A DNA stretch of 64,000 bases from Bin87 sp965115825 (GTDB lineage Bacteria; Chloroflexota; Dehalococcoidia; Lucifugimonadales; UBA3495), in assembly GCA_965115825.1 (NCBI GenBank), contig OZ220464.1, positions 2,542,001 through 2,606,000 of the forward strand. The letters are read 5' to 3'. Shown piece by piece: positions 42,256-50,094 of this stretch. Made by a program: the position numbers and the translations under genes. The notes below the pieces were generated by a model that was given only the letters and a program-made list of their open reading frames with translations, did not search any database and was not told the origin of the DNA. Within the stretch, counting starts at the first letter, position 1. The number at the start of each line of letters is the position of its first letter.

Positions 42256-42284
42256 ATTATAGCGCACTGGCGTGCGTGGTGCAA
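42256..42284 (-). promoter_or_regulatory. Near-consensus promoter for the structured RNA and 40680 gene
   Basis: -35 TTGCAC (42279-42284), exactly 17 bases, -10 TATAAT (42256-42261). The spacer contains a near-palindrome CGCAC-TGGC-GTGCG on the plus strand. Start point near 42249, about 100 bases before the closing helix and 418 bases before the ATG at 41831. Confidence 0.78.
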
Positions 42285-42291
42285 TAGGGGA

Positions 42292-42850
42292 TTGTCAGAA
42301 TCAGGATTTACGGGATTTTGGGATTTACGGGATGGGGTTGTGGGTTGTGTTGCGGAGCGGGGGGTGTGGTGTTGGAGTGGGGGCGGGGATGGGGCTGCTG
42401 GATTGCTAGTGATGGCGGCGTTGCCGGTGGTTTGTCAGAATCAGGATTTACGGGATTTTGGGATTTACAGGATGGGGTTGTGGGTGCGTTGCGGAGCGTG
42501 GGTTGTGGTGTTGGAGTGGGGGATGGTGGTTGGGTGGCGGGTTTGGCGGTGGGGGATGATTGAGCAAAGGGTTGGCGGTGGGGGATTGGTTGTCAGAATC
42601 AGGATTTACCGGATTTTAGGATTTTCAGGATGGGGGGTTGTGGGTTGTGCAGGATTGTGGGGTGGGTTGTGGCAGATGTGAGTATGATTGGTGGTAGGTG
42701 GGGTTGTCGGAATTGGCAAATGTCCTGGTTATTAATGGGTGGTTAGGGTTGGGATGCGGGTGGTTTTGCACTGGCTGGGCGATGGCCCGGGCCGGCTCCG
42801 CTACCTGTTGTTAGAATCAGGATTTACTGGATTTTGGGATTTTCCGGATA
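42292..42850. repeat. Four dispersed copies of the 45-bp repeat in gene-free DNA
   Basis: Copies begin at 42292, 42432, 42589 and 42808. The third form, GGATTTACCGGATTTTAGGATT, and the last, GTTAGAATCAGG with TTTTCCGGATAA, are diverged. The spacers of 90-170 bases are G/T-rich and related to each other (GTGGTGTTGGAGTGGGG). No gene is seen in 42285-42851. Confidence 0.88.
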
Positions 42851-42851
42851 A

Positions 42852-43263
42852 TTAGAGAAGGCTGCCAGTGGCGGGTTCGGCGGGATGGCTACGGTTGTTT
42901 TCCTGGGTCTGCATGGCGATGAGTTGGCGGCGGCGGGACACCAGGGTTCGCAGTTGGCGCAGCTCTGCATCGGGCAGCGGGCGCAGCGGCGGGTTCAGGG
43001 CGGCTCCGAAGTGGGCCAGCGTGTGGGCGTCCAGTTGGTCGGTTTTGGCCAGGCGTCCGCTGGCTCGGGGTTTCCAAGCCTCCGGTGGCTGCTACGATTA
43101 CCCGGTGGGGCTGCAGTTGGGTCAGCTCCTGGGCCAGCTGGCTCAGGGCTTCGGTGGTGTAGTCGCAGCGCCAGGCTCGGCCAGGGGGACGCTCTCAGAG
43201 GTTCAGGCGGGATTGAGATACGTCAACGCCGATGGTGGGCGTGGTCATTGTTTGCGTGGTCAT
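42852..43263 (-). pseudogene. IS110-family transposase remnant (DEDD domain only)
   Basis: Reading leftward from ATG 43263: TIGVDVSQSRLNL, an in-frame TGA (43195-43197), then ERPPGRAWRCDYTTEALSQL, HRVIVAATGGLE, then a frame change with loss of roughly 35 codons, then ASGRLAKTDQLDAHTLAHFG, LRPLPDAELRQLRTLVSRRR and QLIAMQTQENNR. This is the N-terminal DEDD (RuvC-like) half of an IS110 transposase with its D, E and D..D positions still visible. The C-terminal serine-containing domain is absent, and the frame ends at 42852. It is flanked by dispersed-repeat copies at 42808 and 43348. Confidence 0.82.
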
Positions 43264-43347
43264 GATGGAATACACTCGTGAGTACCACTGTTCGGGCTTG
43301 CTGAGGGACGGGGCGCGGCGACCTGGCTGATGCACGGCTTGGTGGCT

Positions 43348-43390
43348 GTTTGAATCAGGATTTACGGGATTTTAGGATTTTCAGGATGGG
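43348..43390. repeat. Single dispersed repeat copy
   Basis: TTTGAATCAGGATTTACGGG then ATTTTAGGATTTTCAGGATGGGG. It lies 85 bases beyond the 5' end of the IS110 remnant and has lost the GTCAG head. Confidence 0.8.
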
Positions 43391-43439
43391 GAGGTTGTGG
43401 GTTGTGCAGGATTGAGGGGTGGGTTGTGGCGGATGTGGC

Positions 43440-43960
43440 TGCTGGATTGTTGGTGATGGGGGGCGTTGTCAGTGGTTTGTCAGAATCGGGATTTACTGGA
43501 TTTTGGGATTTTCAGGATGGGGTGGGTTGTGCTGTGTGGAGGTGGCTGCGGGGGATGGCGGTGGGGGTGGCGGGAGGTGGCTGCTGGATTGTTGGTTATG
43601 GGGATGTTGTCGGTGGTTTGTCAGAATCTGGATTTTGGGGATTTTGGGATTTTCAGGATGGGGTGGTTGTGCTGTGTGGAGGTGGCTGCGGGGGATGGCG
43701 GTGGGGGTGGCGGGAGGTGGCTGCTGGATTGTTGGTTATGGGGATGTTGTCGGTGGTTTGTCAGAATCTGGATTTTGGGGATTTTGGGATTTTCAGGATG
43801 GGGTGGTTGTGCTGTGTGGAGGTGGCTGCGGGGGATGGCGGTGGGGGTGGCGGGAGGTGGCTGCTGGATTGCTGGTTATGGGGGTGTTGTCGGTGGTTTG
43901 TCAGAATCGGGATTTACTGGATTTTGGGATTTTCAGGATGGGGTGGTCGGAGCGTGGGTT
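43440..43960. repeat. 140-bp tandem repeat carrying the dispersed core
   Basis: The 45-bp core recurs at 43477, 43618, 43758 and 43898, a period of 140-141 bases. The intervening 95 bases (GTGCTGTGTGGAGGTGGCTG..GGGAGGTGGCTGCTGGATTG) are nearly identical between copies. The core was therefore amplified with its flank. Long open frames across it are compositional and not counted as genes. From 43264 to 44148 no other gene is seen. Confidence 0.88.
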
Positions 43961-44084
43961 GCGGTGGGTTGCGGCGTGGGAGCAGGGATGGTGGTTGCGG
44001 GTTTTGGCGGGGGCGGCTGAGTGGTATGGGGGCGGCTGAGTGGCGTGGGTGCGGCCGAGTGGCGTGGGGGTGTGGTGGTTGCGG

Positions 44085-44090
44085 TATAAT
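44085..44090 (+). promoter_or_regulatory. Possible -10 element for the nitrilase-like gene
   Basis: TATAAT 58 bases upstream of the ATG at 44149. The DNA 17 bases further upstream (GCGTGG) is not -35-like, so this is only a candidate. Confidence 0.35.
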
Positions 44091-44148
44091 GGCGGCGCTG
44101 GGGTGTGGGGTGATGATGTGGAGATTTAGAGTATTGCGAGGAGTTGGG

Positions 44149-45456
44149 ATGAGACGCTTGCGCATTGCGATGCTGCATCTGGCGCCGGTGACGGCGGATG
44201 TGGCGCATAACCGCCGGCTGGCGGAGCGGGGGCTGGCGCGGGCCGCCGAGATGGGGGCGCAGTGGGTGATTACGCCGGAGCTGTTCATTACGGGGTACAA
44301 ATTTGCGGAGGTTATCGGGACTGACTGGATACGGCCTCAGCCGGATGAGTGGATGCAGGGATTTTGCCGTCGGGTTGCGGAGTGCGGGGTGACGGTATTT
44401 TTGTCGCATCCTGAGCGGGATGCGGAGGCCGGGTTGATGTACAACACGGTTTTTGTCATTGGGCCGGATGGGCGCATCATCGGGAGGCATCGGAAGGTGA
44501 AGGCGCTGCGGGGGCCGGAGGCTTGGTCGTCGCCGGGGGCGGAGATTGCGCCGATTGTCGTGCCGGTTGGTCGCGGGAGCGGCCGGAATGGGGGTATTGG
44601 GGCCGGCTGTGCGGGGCGGGATGCGTCGGTTGATGGGGGGCGCGGCCGGGGTGAGGGTGTGGAGAGGGATGGCGAGGGGAGGGTGTTGGCTGATGGTCGT
44701 TGCGTTGGGGGTGGGGATGCGGGGAGGAGGGACGACGGGGTTGGCTGTGCGGGAGAGGATGCGTCGGTTGATGGGGAGCGTGGCCGGGGTGGGGATGCGA
44801 AGAGGGATGGCGACGGGAGGGTGTTGGCTGATGGGCGTTGCGAAGGGGGTGGGGATGCGGGGAGGAGGGACGACGGGGTTGGCTGTGCGGGGCGGGATGC
44901 GTCGGTTGATGGGGGGTACGGCCGGGGTGAGGATGTGGAGAGGGATGGCGAGGGGAGGGTGTTGGCTGATGGTCGTTGCGTTGGGGGTGGGGATGCGGGG
45001 AGGAGGGACGACGGGGTTGGCTGTGCGGGAGAAGAGGCGTCGGTTGGCGGGGGGCGCGGCCGGGGTGAGGGTGTGGAGAGGGATGGCGGGGCCGGTCATG
45101 TGGCGGTGGGTGTTGTAATTTGCGCTGACGCTTATCGGAATGATGTGGCCGGCACGTTGCAGGAACGAGGGGCGCGGCTGCTGGTGTCGCCGGCGTCGTG
45201 GGGGCCTGGGGACTGCGGGCCGCTGGGGGAATGGGAGCAGCGGACGTTGGATACGGGGCTGCCGATTATGGTGTGCAATCGCTCTGGGTGGGAGGCGGAT
45301 GATCTGGATTTTAACGAGGCGGTGAGCGTGGTGGCGCTGAATGGGGAGCGGGCGCTGGAAGCTTATTGCGGGGAGGAGTCGGCGGCGCTGGTTTTTGACT
45401 GGGATTTGGATGGGATGGCGCCGCTGTCGGAGGAGTATGAGGTGGCGTGGCTGTGA
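44149..45456 (+). CDS. Carbon-nitrogen hydrolase (nitrilase superfamily) with 46-residue tandem-repeat insert
   Basis: 435 residues from ATG 44149, chosen for the CGAGGAG ribosome site; the open frame extends upstream through non-coding repeats. The hydrolase fold is split in two: residues 1-150 (RIAMLHLAPVTADVAHN, ITPELFITGY with Glu44, HRKVKAL with Lys116) and 315-435 (VAVGVVICADAY with Cys325, LLVSPASWG, VCNRSGWE). The Glu-Lys-Cys triad is complete. Without residues 151-314 it would be about 271 residues, the usual size. The insert is three and a half copies of a Gly/Arg/Asp-rich 46-mer. It hydrolyses an amide or nitrile; substrate unknown. Confidence 0.8.
   Translation: MRRLRIAMLHLAPVTADVAHNRRLAERGLARAAEMGAQWVITPELFITGYKFAEVIGTDWIRPQPDEWMQGFCRRVAECGVTVFLSHPERDAEAGLMYNTVFVIGPDGRIIGRHRKVKALRGPEAWSSPGAEIAPIVVPVGRGSGRNGGIGAGCAGRDASVDGGRGRGEGVERDGEGRVLADGRCVGGGDAGRRDDGVGCAGEDASVDGERGRGGDAKRDGDGRVLADGRCEGGGDAGRRDDGVGCAGRDASVDGGYGRGEDVERDGEGRVLADGRCVGGGDAGRRDDGVGCAGEEASVGGGRGRGEGVERDGGAGHVAVGVVICADAYRNDVAGTLQERGARLLVSPASWGPGDCGPLGEWEQRTLDTGLPIMVCNRSGWEADDLDFNEAVSVVALNGERALEAYCGEESAALVFDWDLDGMAPLSEEYEVAWL
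44599..45090 (+). repeat. 138-bp in-frame tandem repeat inside the hydrolase gene
   Basis: Units start at 44599, 44737, 44875 and 45013 (the last is partial). Each encodes G(A/V)GCAG(R/E)DASVDG, GRGEGVERDGEGRVLADGRC and GGGDAGRRDD. The period of 138 bases keeps the frame. Units 1 and 3 and units 2 and 4 share variants, suggesting duplication of a two-unit block. Confidence 0.93.
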
Positions 45457-45469
45457 GGGTTGGCTGGGG

Positions 45470-45785
45470 GTTTTGACGGGGGCGGCTGTTGGATGGTTAG
45501 ATGGCGGCGCGGCAGCGTGGGGTTGGCTTGGGGTGAGGGGGTTGGCCTGGGGTTTTGTCGGGGGCGGCTGTTGGATGGTTAGAGGGTGGAGGGGCGGTGT
45601 GGGGTGGGCTTGGAGTGAAGGGGTTGGCCTGGGGTTTTGATGGGGGCGGCTGTTGGATGGTTAGAGGGTGGAGGGGCGGTGTGGGGTGGGCTTGGAGTGA
45701 AGGGGTTGGCCTGGGGTTTTGATGGGGGCGGCTGTTGGATGGTTAGAGGGTGGAGGGGCGGTGTGGGGTGGGCTTGAGGTGAACG
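45470..45785. repeat. ~82-bp tandem repeat, four copies
   Basis: GGGGCGGCTGTTGGATGGTTAG recurs about every 82 bases (near 45480, 45563, 45645 and 45727), with GGGGTGGGCTTGGAGTGAAG and TTGGCCTGGGGTTTTG between. Strongly G-biased on the plus strand. It fills the gap between the hydrolase stop and the act promoter. No gene is seen in 45457-45973. Confidence 0.88.
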
Positions 45786-45822
45786 GGTGGGCTGGGGGTG
45801 AAAATGGGGTTTGGCGGGCGTG

Positions 45823-45856
45823 TTGACAGGGGGCGGCGAATGTGATAATTTTCACC
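45823..45856 (+). promoter_or_regulatory. act-operon promoter with CRP/FNR-like palindrome
   Basis: -35 TTGACA (45823-45828), exactly 17 bases, -10 TAATTT (45846-45851). Overlapping the -10 is TGTGA-N6-TCACC (45841-45856), close to the TGTGA-N6-TCACA binding pattern of CRP-type regulators. Binding there would block the promoter. The leader to the first ATG is about 115 bases. Confidence 0.72.
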
Positions 45857-45973
45857 AGCCCTGAACGGGGCCGATTTTTGCGAGGGGCAGGAATTGGCGA
45901 TGTCGGGGTAGGGAGCGAGCGGAGTCCGTTCGCCAACGACAATTTGAGATAGTCAGGCAGGTTCAGGACGCAA

Positions 45974-46276
45974 ATGCCGCAAACCGACCCCAACGCGATG
46001 AACGCGATGTATTGGGCCGACGTTAGCCTCTGGCTGACCTATCTGTGGATTTACTTCCCGCTCATCATCATTTTTGCGTTCAGTATGCTCATCGCGCACG
46101 GGCTTATTCCGTCGGGGGTGCAGACGGGCACCTACCCGGCGTTTTTCAGCCGGCTGCGGGCGCCAATCACGGTTATTGGGCTGGCGGCGCTGGGCGGGGC
46201 CGTGGCGATGATGGCGCTTACCGTTATGCAGACGCCTGAGACGTTGCAGAATGTTTGGAGTCGGCTGTTCGTATAG
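45974..46276 (+). CDS. Two-helix membrane protein heading the act operon
   Basis: 100 residues with two transmembrane helices: SLWLTYLWIYFPLIIIFAFS (about 18-40) and RAPITVIGLAALGGAVAMMA (about 62-84). The family is not recognised. It lies 10 bases before the multiheme cytochrome gene and in the same direction as nine further act genes, so it is probably an accessory or assembly subunit of alternative complex III. ATG 45974 has a modest AGGA in front. Confidence 0.6.
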   Translation: MPQTDPNAMNAMYWADVSLWLTYLWIYFPLIIIFAFSMLIAHGLIPSGVQTGTYPAFFSRLRAPITVIGLAALGGAVAMMALTVMQTPETLQNVWSRLFV

Positions 46277-46286
46277 CCGCTGACGT

Positions 46287-46967
46287 ATGCCGCCGCTGCC
46301 ACCTACTCGACAACTGATTCCAACGGCCCTGGCGGGGCTGCTGGCGACAGCCATTGTAGCGTTCATTGTGGTGGCGCTGATGATGGCATGGTTTTCGAAT
46401 CCGCCTTTTGGGTGGGGGAACGCGCCGGAGCAGCCTATTCCGTTTCCGCATACGGTGCACGCCGGGCCGGTAGAGGAAGGTGGGCACGCGATTCAGTGCG
46501 AGTTCTGCCATCGGAATGTGACGACGGGAGCGGCGGCGACGGTGCCGGCGGTTGAGGTGTGCGTGATTTGCCACAAGCAGGTTAATGGGGCCAACGCGAT
46601 GGCGGGCGTTTCGCCTGACGCCGAGGATCTGGCTCACATTCAGCGGGTGCTGGACAAGCATGCGGACGGGCGTCCGATTGACTGGGAGCGGGTGCACCGG
46701 ATGCCGGATCACGTGCGGTTTGTGCATGAGGCGCATTTGCGGTTTTTGACGCAGGGAGAGGAGCGGACGGTGACGCTGCCAATTGGCGATGAGGAGCCGA
46801 TGGAGCTGCCGGTGCCGGTTCAGGAGGCTTGCTCGGTGTGTCATGGCGATGTGGCGGGGATGGTTGAAGTGCAGCCGCAGGATGGGCAGTCGCTGAAGAT
46901 GGGGACGTGTTTGGACTGCCACCGGGAAAACGACGTAAGCACGGACTGTACGGTCTGCCACAAGTAA
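46287..46967 (+). CDS. actA: Alternative complex III pentaheme cytochrome c subunit
   Basis: 226 residues. One N-terminal transmembrane helix (ALAGLLATAIVAFIVVALMM) anchors a periplasmic domain with five CxxCH heme sites: CEFCH, CVICH, CSVCH, CLDCH and CTVCH. This fits the ActA subunit, which has a membrane anchor and five c-type hemes. It passes electrons from quinol oxidation toward the monoheme ActE or a terminal oxidase. The hemes require the ccm operon encoded at 56792-61491. Confidence 0.87.
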   Translation: MPPLPPTRQLIPTALAGLLATAIVAFIVVALMMAWFSNPPFGWGNAPEQPIPFPHTVHAGPVEEGGHAIQCEFCHRNVTTGAAATVPAVEVCVICHKQVNGANAMAGVSPDAEDLAHIQRVLDKHADGRPIDWERVHRMPDHVRFVHEAHLRFLTQGEERTVTLPIGDEEPMELPVPVQEACSVCHGDVAGMVEVQPQDGQSLKMGTCLDCHRENDVSTDCTVCHK

Positions 46968-47010
46968 GTTTGACGCGACAGCGGAAGCCGGACTTGGGAA
47001 TTTGACAGCA

Positions 47011-49254
47011 ATGAAATTAACGCGCCGCAATTTTCTGGCCTGGGCCGGCATCGCCGCAACGGGGGCGATTGCCTGTGACGTCTTTGACGATGAGTTGAAG
47101 GTGCAGAGTCCGGCGCTGATTCCTGAGGATCTGGTGAGCGGGCGGGATACGTGGTATGCGACCTATGACGCTTCCGCGCCGGGCGGTCAGGGTCTGCTGG
47201 TGCGGGTGATGGAGGGCCGGGCGAAGAAGGTGCGGGGGAATCCGCGTTTTCCGACGAATCAGGGGAAGCAGTCGGCGGCGGCGGATGCGATATTGCAATC
47301 GCTGTACCATCCGGATCGGATAGACAGGCCGATGCTGCGGAATGGGCCGCGGGGTTCCGGGGAGTTTCGTCCGATAACGTGGGAGGAGGCGCTGGATCGT
47401 TTTAACGCTGCGGTGGAGGGAAACCGGGGCCGGATGCTGCTGATAACAGGAGAGGGCAAGGGCAGCTTTGCCGGGATTTGCGGGGCGTTCGCTGAGGCTT
47501 TTGGCGGGCGGCACGTGGGCTATGGCGGGGTTAATGGGGATGCGGCGTATCGCGCGGCGGTGAAGGAGATTCTGGGGAGCGATGGGCTGCCGTATCATGA
47601 CATTGGGAATGCGGAGACGCTGGTGAGCTTTGGCTCGGATTTTCTGTCCACGTGGGGCAACCCTACGGCGTACGGGGTGGGTTACGGGAAGCTCCGAGGC
47701 CGGGAGCATCGGGGCAGGCATATTCACTTTGGGGCTCGGTACTCTTTTACCGCGGCGAATGCGGACAAGTGGGTGCCCATCGCTCCGGGGGCGGAGGGAT
47801 ACGCGGCGATGGGGTTGGCTTGGGCGATTGCGGAGGCGCATCCGGAATCGGCGTCGGTGCAGGCGATTACCGGAGAGGCGGGGCCGGGAAGGCTACGGGA
47901 CTTTGCGCCCGAGGGTCACGCCGGGGTGTTGCAGATACCGGACGAGGTACTGGGCGGCTCTTCCCTGAATGAGTTCTTCCGTCATATGGCTCACGACTAC
48001 GTTGCTCACGGGGGGTTGGCGATAGGAGGCGGAGGCGAGGCCGGCGCTTATAACAATGGGAGGTTCAACGCGGCGGCGGCGCTGCTGTTGAATTATGTGA
48101 TTGGGAATGTGGGTCATTCCGGGGGGATGCTGCCGTCTCCGGGGAGTCCCGTTGGCGGCGGTATGACGGGGGCGCGTGAGGCGTCGCTGGGAGAATGGCA
48201 GGGGATGGCCGGGGATATTGCCAGCGGGGCTACGGGCCTGGTTATTGTCCACAACGTTGACCCGGCGCACGGGCTGCCGGAGGGCGTGGGGCTGAGGGAT
48301 GCGCTGCGCAATGAAAATGTGGCTATCGTCAGCGGCAGCTCTTTCATAGATGAGACGTCGGTGATGGCGGATTTGCTGATACCGGACCGGGCGGCGCTGG
48401 AGGACTGGGGAGATGCGCTGCCGGACCCGATGCCGGGGTATCGGGTTTATGCGGTGCAGCAGCCGGTGGTGAATCCGCTGCCGGATATTGACCCGCGGAG
48501 TTTTGCGGATGTGTTGATAAACGCGGCGGCCAGCCTGGGCCGGGGCGACGCAATGCCGGCAGCCAGTTATGAGGCGATGATTCGCGCCAACGTAGAGGAA
48601 GAGCTGGGGGCGGACTTCAGGGAGACGCTGCAAAACGGCGGCTGGTGGGATGAGAATGCGACGGGGCGGGGGCCGGCGGCGGCGAGTGGGATGCTGGATG
48701 CGGTTGCCGGGATGGCGGAGACGCCGCGGATGGAAGGTTCCGGGGAGTTTCAGCTGCTGCCGTTCGCGCATCATACGGTGCTGGACGGTAGGAATGCGCA
48801 TTTGCCCTGGGCGCAGAACGCGCCGGACCCGATTACAACTATCGCGTGGCAGACGTGGGTGGAGATTAATGAGAGGCAGGGGAGGGAGATGGGTCTGCGG
48901 GAGGGGGACGTGGTGAATGTTGCGACGGACGCGGGAAGCATACAGGCGCCGGTTTATTTGAATCCGGGTATGCCGCCGGGGATTGCCGCGGCGCCGATGG
49001 GAGGAGGAAGGCGGGCCGGGTCGGAGTATGCGACGGGTCGGGACGGGCGTGAGAGCAGCAATGTGATGTCGATATTGGCGGTGTCGGCCAACGACAGCGG
49101 AGGGCTGACGTGGAGCGGGAATCGCTGCCGGATAACGCCGACAGGGGAAAGCATGGCGGTGTCCAAGCTGGAGGGAGATTACAGCAGCCGCGAAATCGGG
49201 GAGCATCCGGCGGAGCGGCTATTCAAGACGGTTAGCGAGGAGGGAGGCCACTAG
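47011..49254 (+). CDS. actB1: Alternative complex III molybdopterin-oxidoreductase-like subunit (ActB, N-terminal part)
   Basis: 747 residues from ATG 47011 (TTG 47002 gives three extra). A twin-arginine-type signal TRRNFLAWAGIAATGAIAC predicts export with a folded partner. The body follows the complex iron-sulfur molybdoenzyme fold (ITWEEALDRFNAAV, WGNPTAYGVGYGKL, EWQGMAGDIASG, VADLLIPDRAALEDWG-like MADLLIPDRAALED). The N-terminal cysteine cluster of true molybdoenzymes is missing, as in ActB, so cofactor is probably absent. In many ActB proteins the ferredoxin-like part is fused; here it is a separate gene 57 bases on. Confidence 0.85.
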   Translation: MKLTRRNFLAWAGIAATGAIACDVFDDELKVQSPALIPEDLVSGRDTWYATYDASAPGGQGLLVRVMEGRAKKVRGNPRFPTNQGKQSAAADAILQSLYHPDRIDRPMLRNGPRGSGEFRPITWEEALDRFNAAVEGNRGRMLLITGEGKGSFAGICGAFAEAFGGRHVGYGGVNGDAAYRAAVKEILGSDGLPYHDIGNAETLVSFGSDFLSTWGNPTAYGVGYGKLRGREHRGRHIHFGARYSFTAANADKWVPIAPGAEGYAAMGLAWAIAEAHPESASVQAITGEAGPGRLRDFAPEGHAGVLQIPDEVLGGSSLNEFFRHMAHDYVAHGGLAIGGGGEAGAYNNGRFNAAAALLLNYVIGNVGHSGGMLPSPGSPVGGGMTGAREASLGEWQGMAGDIASGATGLVIVHNVDPAHGLPEGVGLRDALRNENVAIVSGSSFIDETSVMADLLIPDRAALEDWGDALPDPMPGYRVYAVQQPVVNPLPDIDPRSFADVLINAAASLGRGDAMPAASYEAMIRANVEEELGADFRETLQNGGWWDENATGRGPAAASGMLDAVAGMAETPRMEGSGEFQLLPFAHHTVLDGRNAHLPWAQNAPDPITTIAWQTWVEINERQGREMGLREGDVVNVATDAGSIQAPVYLNPGMPPGIAAAPMGGGRRAGSEYATGRDGRESSNVMSILAVSANDSGGLTWSGNRCRITPTGESMAVSKLEGDYSSREIGEHPAERLFKTVSEEGGH

Positions 49255-49311
49255 GGAGGTCCGGGTTCCCGCGGGAGGCGGGATGAGGAGCACTCTTGGG
49301 GATAAGCGAAA

Positions 49312-50094
49312 ATGCCGAACGCTCGATATGAACATAAATGGGGGATGGTCGTTGACCTGGACAAGTGCACGGGCTGTCAGGGGTGTGTGATTGCGTGCCA
49401 GGCGGAGAACAACATTCCCATCAACACGAAGGATTACTTCCTGCAACGGCGGGCTTACGAATGGATTCGGATTGAACGCTACTGGGAAGGGGAGTATCCG
49501 AACGTGAAGGCGCGATTTATGCCGGTGCTGTGTCAGCACTGTGAGAATGCGCCGTGCGAGCCGGTGTGTCCGGTGTACGCGACATATCACAATGAAGAGG
49601 GGCTGAACGTGCAGGTTTATAACCGCTGCGTGGGGACGCGGTACTGCATCAACAACTGCCCGTATCAGGTGCGGATGTTCAACTATTGGCATCCCACCTG
49701 GCCGGCGCGGTTGGAGAATCAGCTGAATCCGGACGTTACGGTGCGCTCGCGGGGGATTACGGAGAAGTGCACTTTCTGCGTGCAGCGCATCCGGCGCGGC
49801 GAGTTGCAGGTGGAGGCGCGGGACGGCAATCGGCTGAATGACGACACGATAGCCGGGGGGAATTATGACCCGGCGTGCGTGCAGGCTTGTCCTACCAATG
49901 CGCTGATGTTCGGCGACCTTATGGATCCTGACGCGGCCATCAAGCCGTATTTTGACGATGTTAATGCGCACCCGGGGCATGGCGAGCATCATCGGGAGAC
50001 GCGGGGCTATCGGGTGTTGGAGGAGATGAACACCAGGCCGGGCGTTATTTATCTGAAGAAAGTTGACCAGTATCCGCTGGCGGGTGGGCACTAA
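49312..50094 (+). CDS. actB2: Alternative complex III iron-sulfur subunit (ActB, C-terminal part)
   Basis: 260 residues. Ferredoxin-like with four cysteine groups: DKCTGCQGCVIACQAENN, CQHCENAPCEPVCP, CVGTRYCINNCPYQ and ITEKCTFCVQR with CVQACPTNAL. These would bind three or four Fe-S clusters; the CVGTRYC group is atypical in spacing. It corresponds to the C-terminal half of fused ActB or to NrfC/DmsB. Its final residues overlap the next ATG. It relays electrons between the membrane NrfD-like subunits and ActA. Confidence 0.88.
   Translation: MPNARYEHKWGMVVDLDKCTGCQGCVIACQAENNIPINTKDYFLQRRAYEWIRIERYWEGEYPNVKARFMPVLCQHCENAPCEPVCPVYATYHNEEGLNVQVYNRCVGTRYCINNCPYQVRMFNYWHPTWPARLENQLNPDVTVRSRGITEKCTFCVQRIRRGELQVEARDGNRLNDDTIAGGNYDPACVQACPTNALMFGDLMDPDAAIKPYFDDVNAHPGHGEHHRETRGYRVLEEMNTRPGVIYLKKVDQYPLAGGH

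Noticed and set aside
42868..43281. Plus-strand frames over the IS110 remnant
   Set aside because: The minus strand gives recognisable IS110 segments. The plus-strand peptides are shadows.
43402..44148. N-terminal extension of the nitrilase-like protein
   Set aside because: The frame stays open through the 140-bp repeats but encodes repeat peptide. The ribosome site at 44137-44143 marks the real start at 44149.
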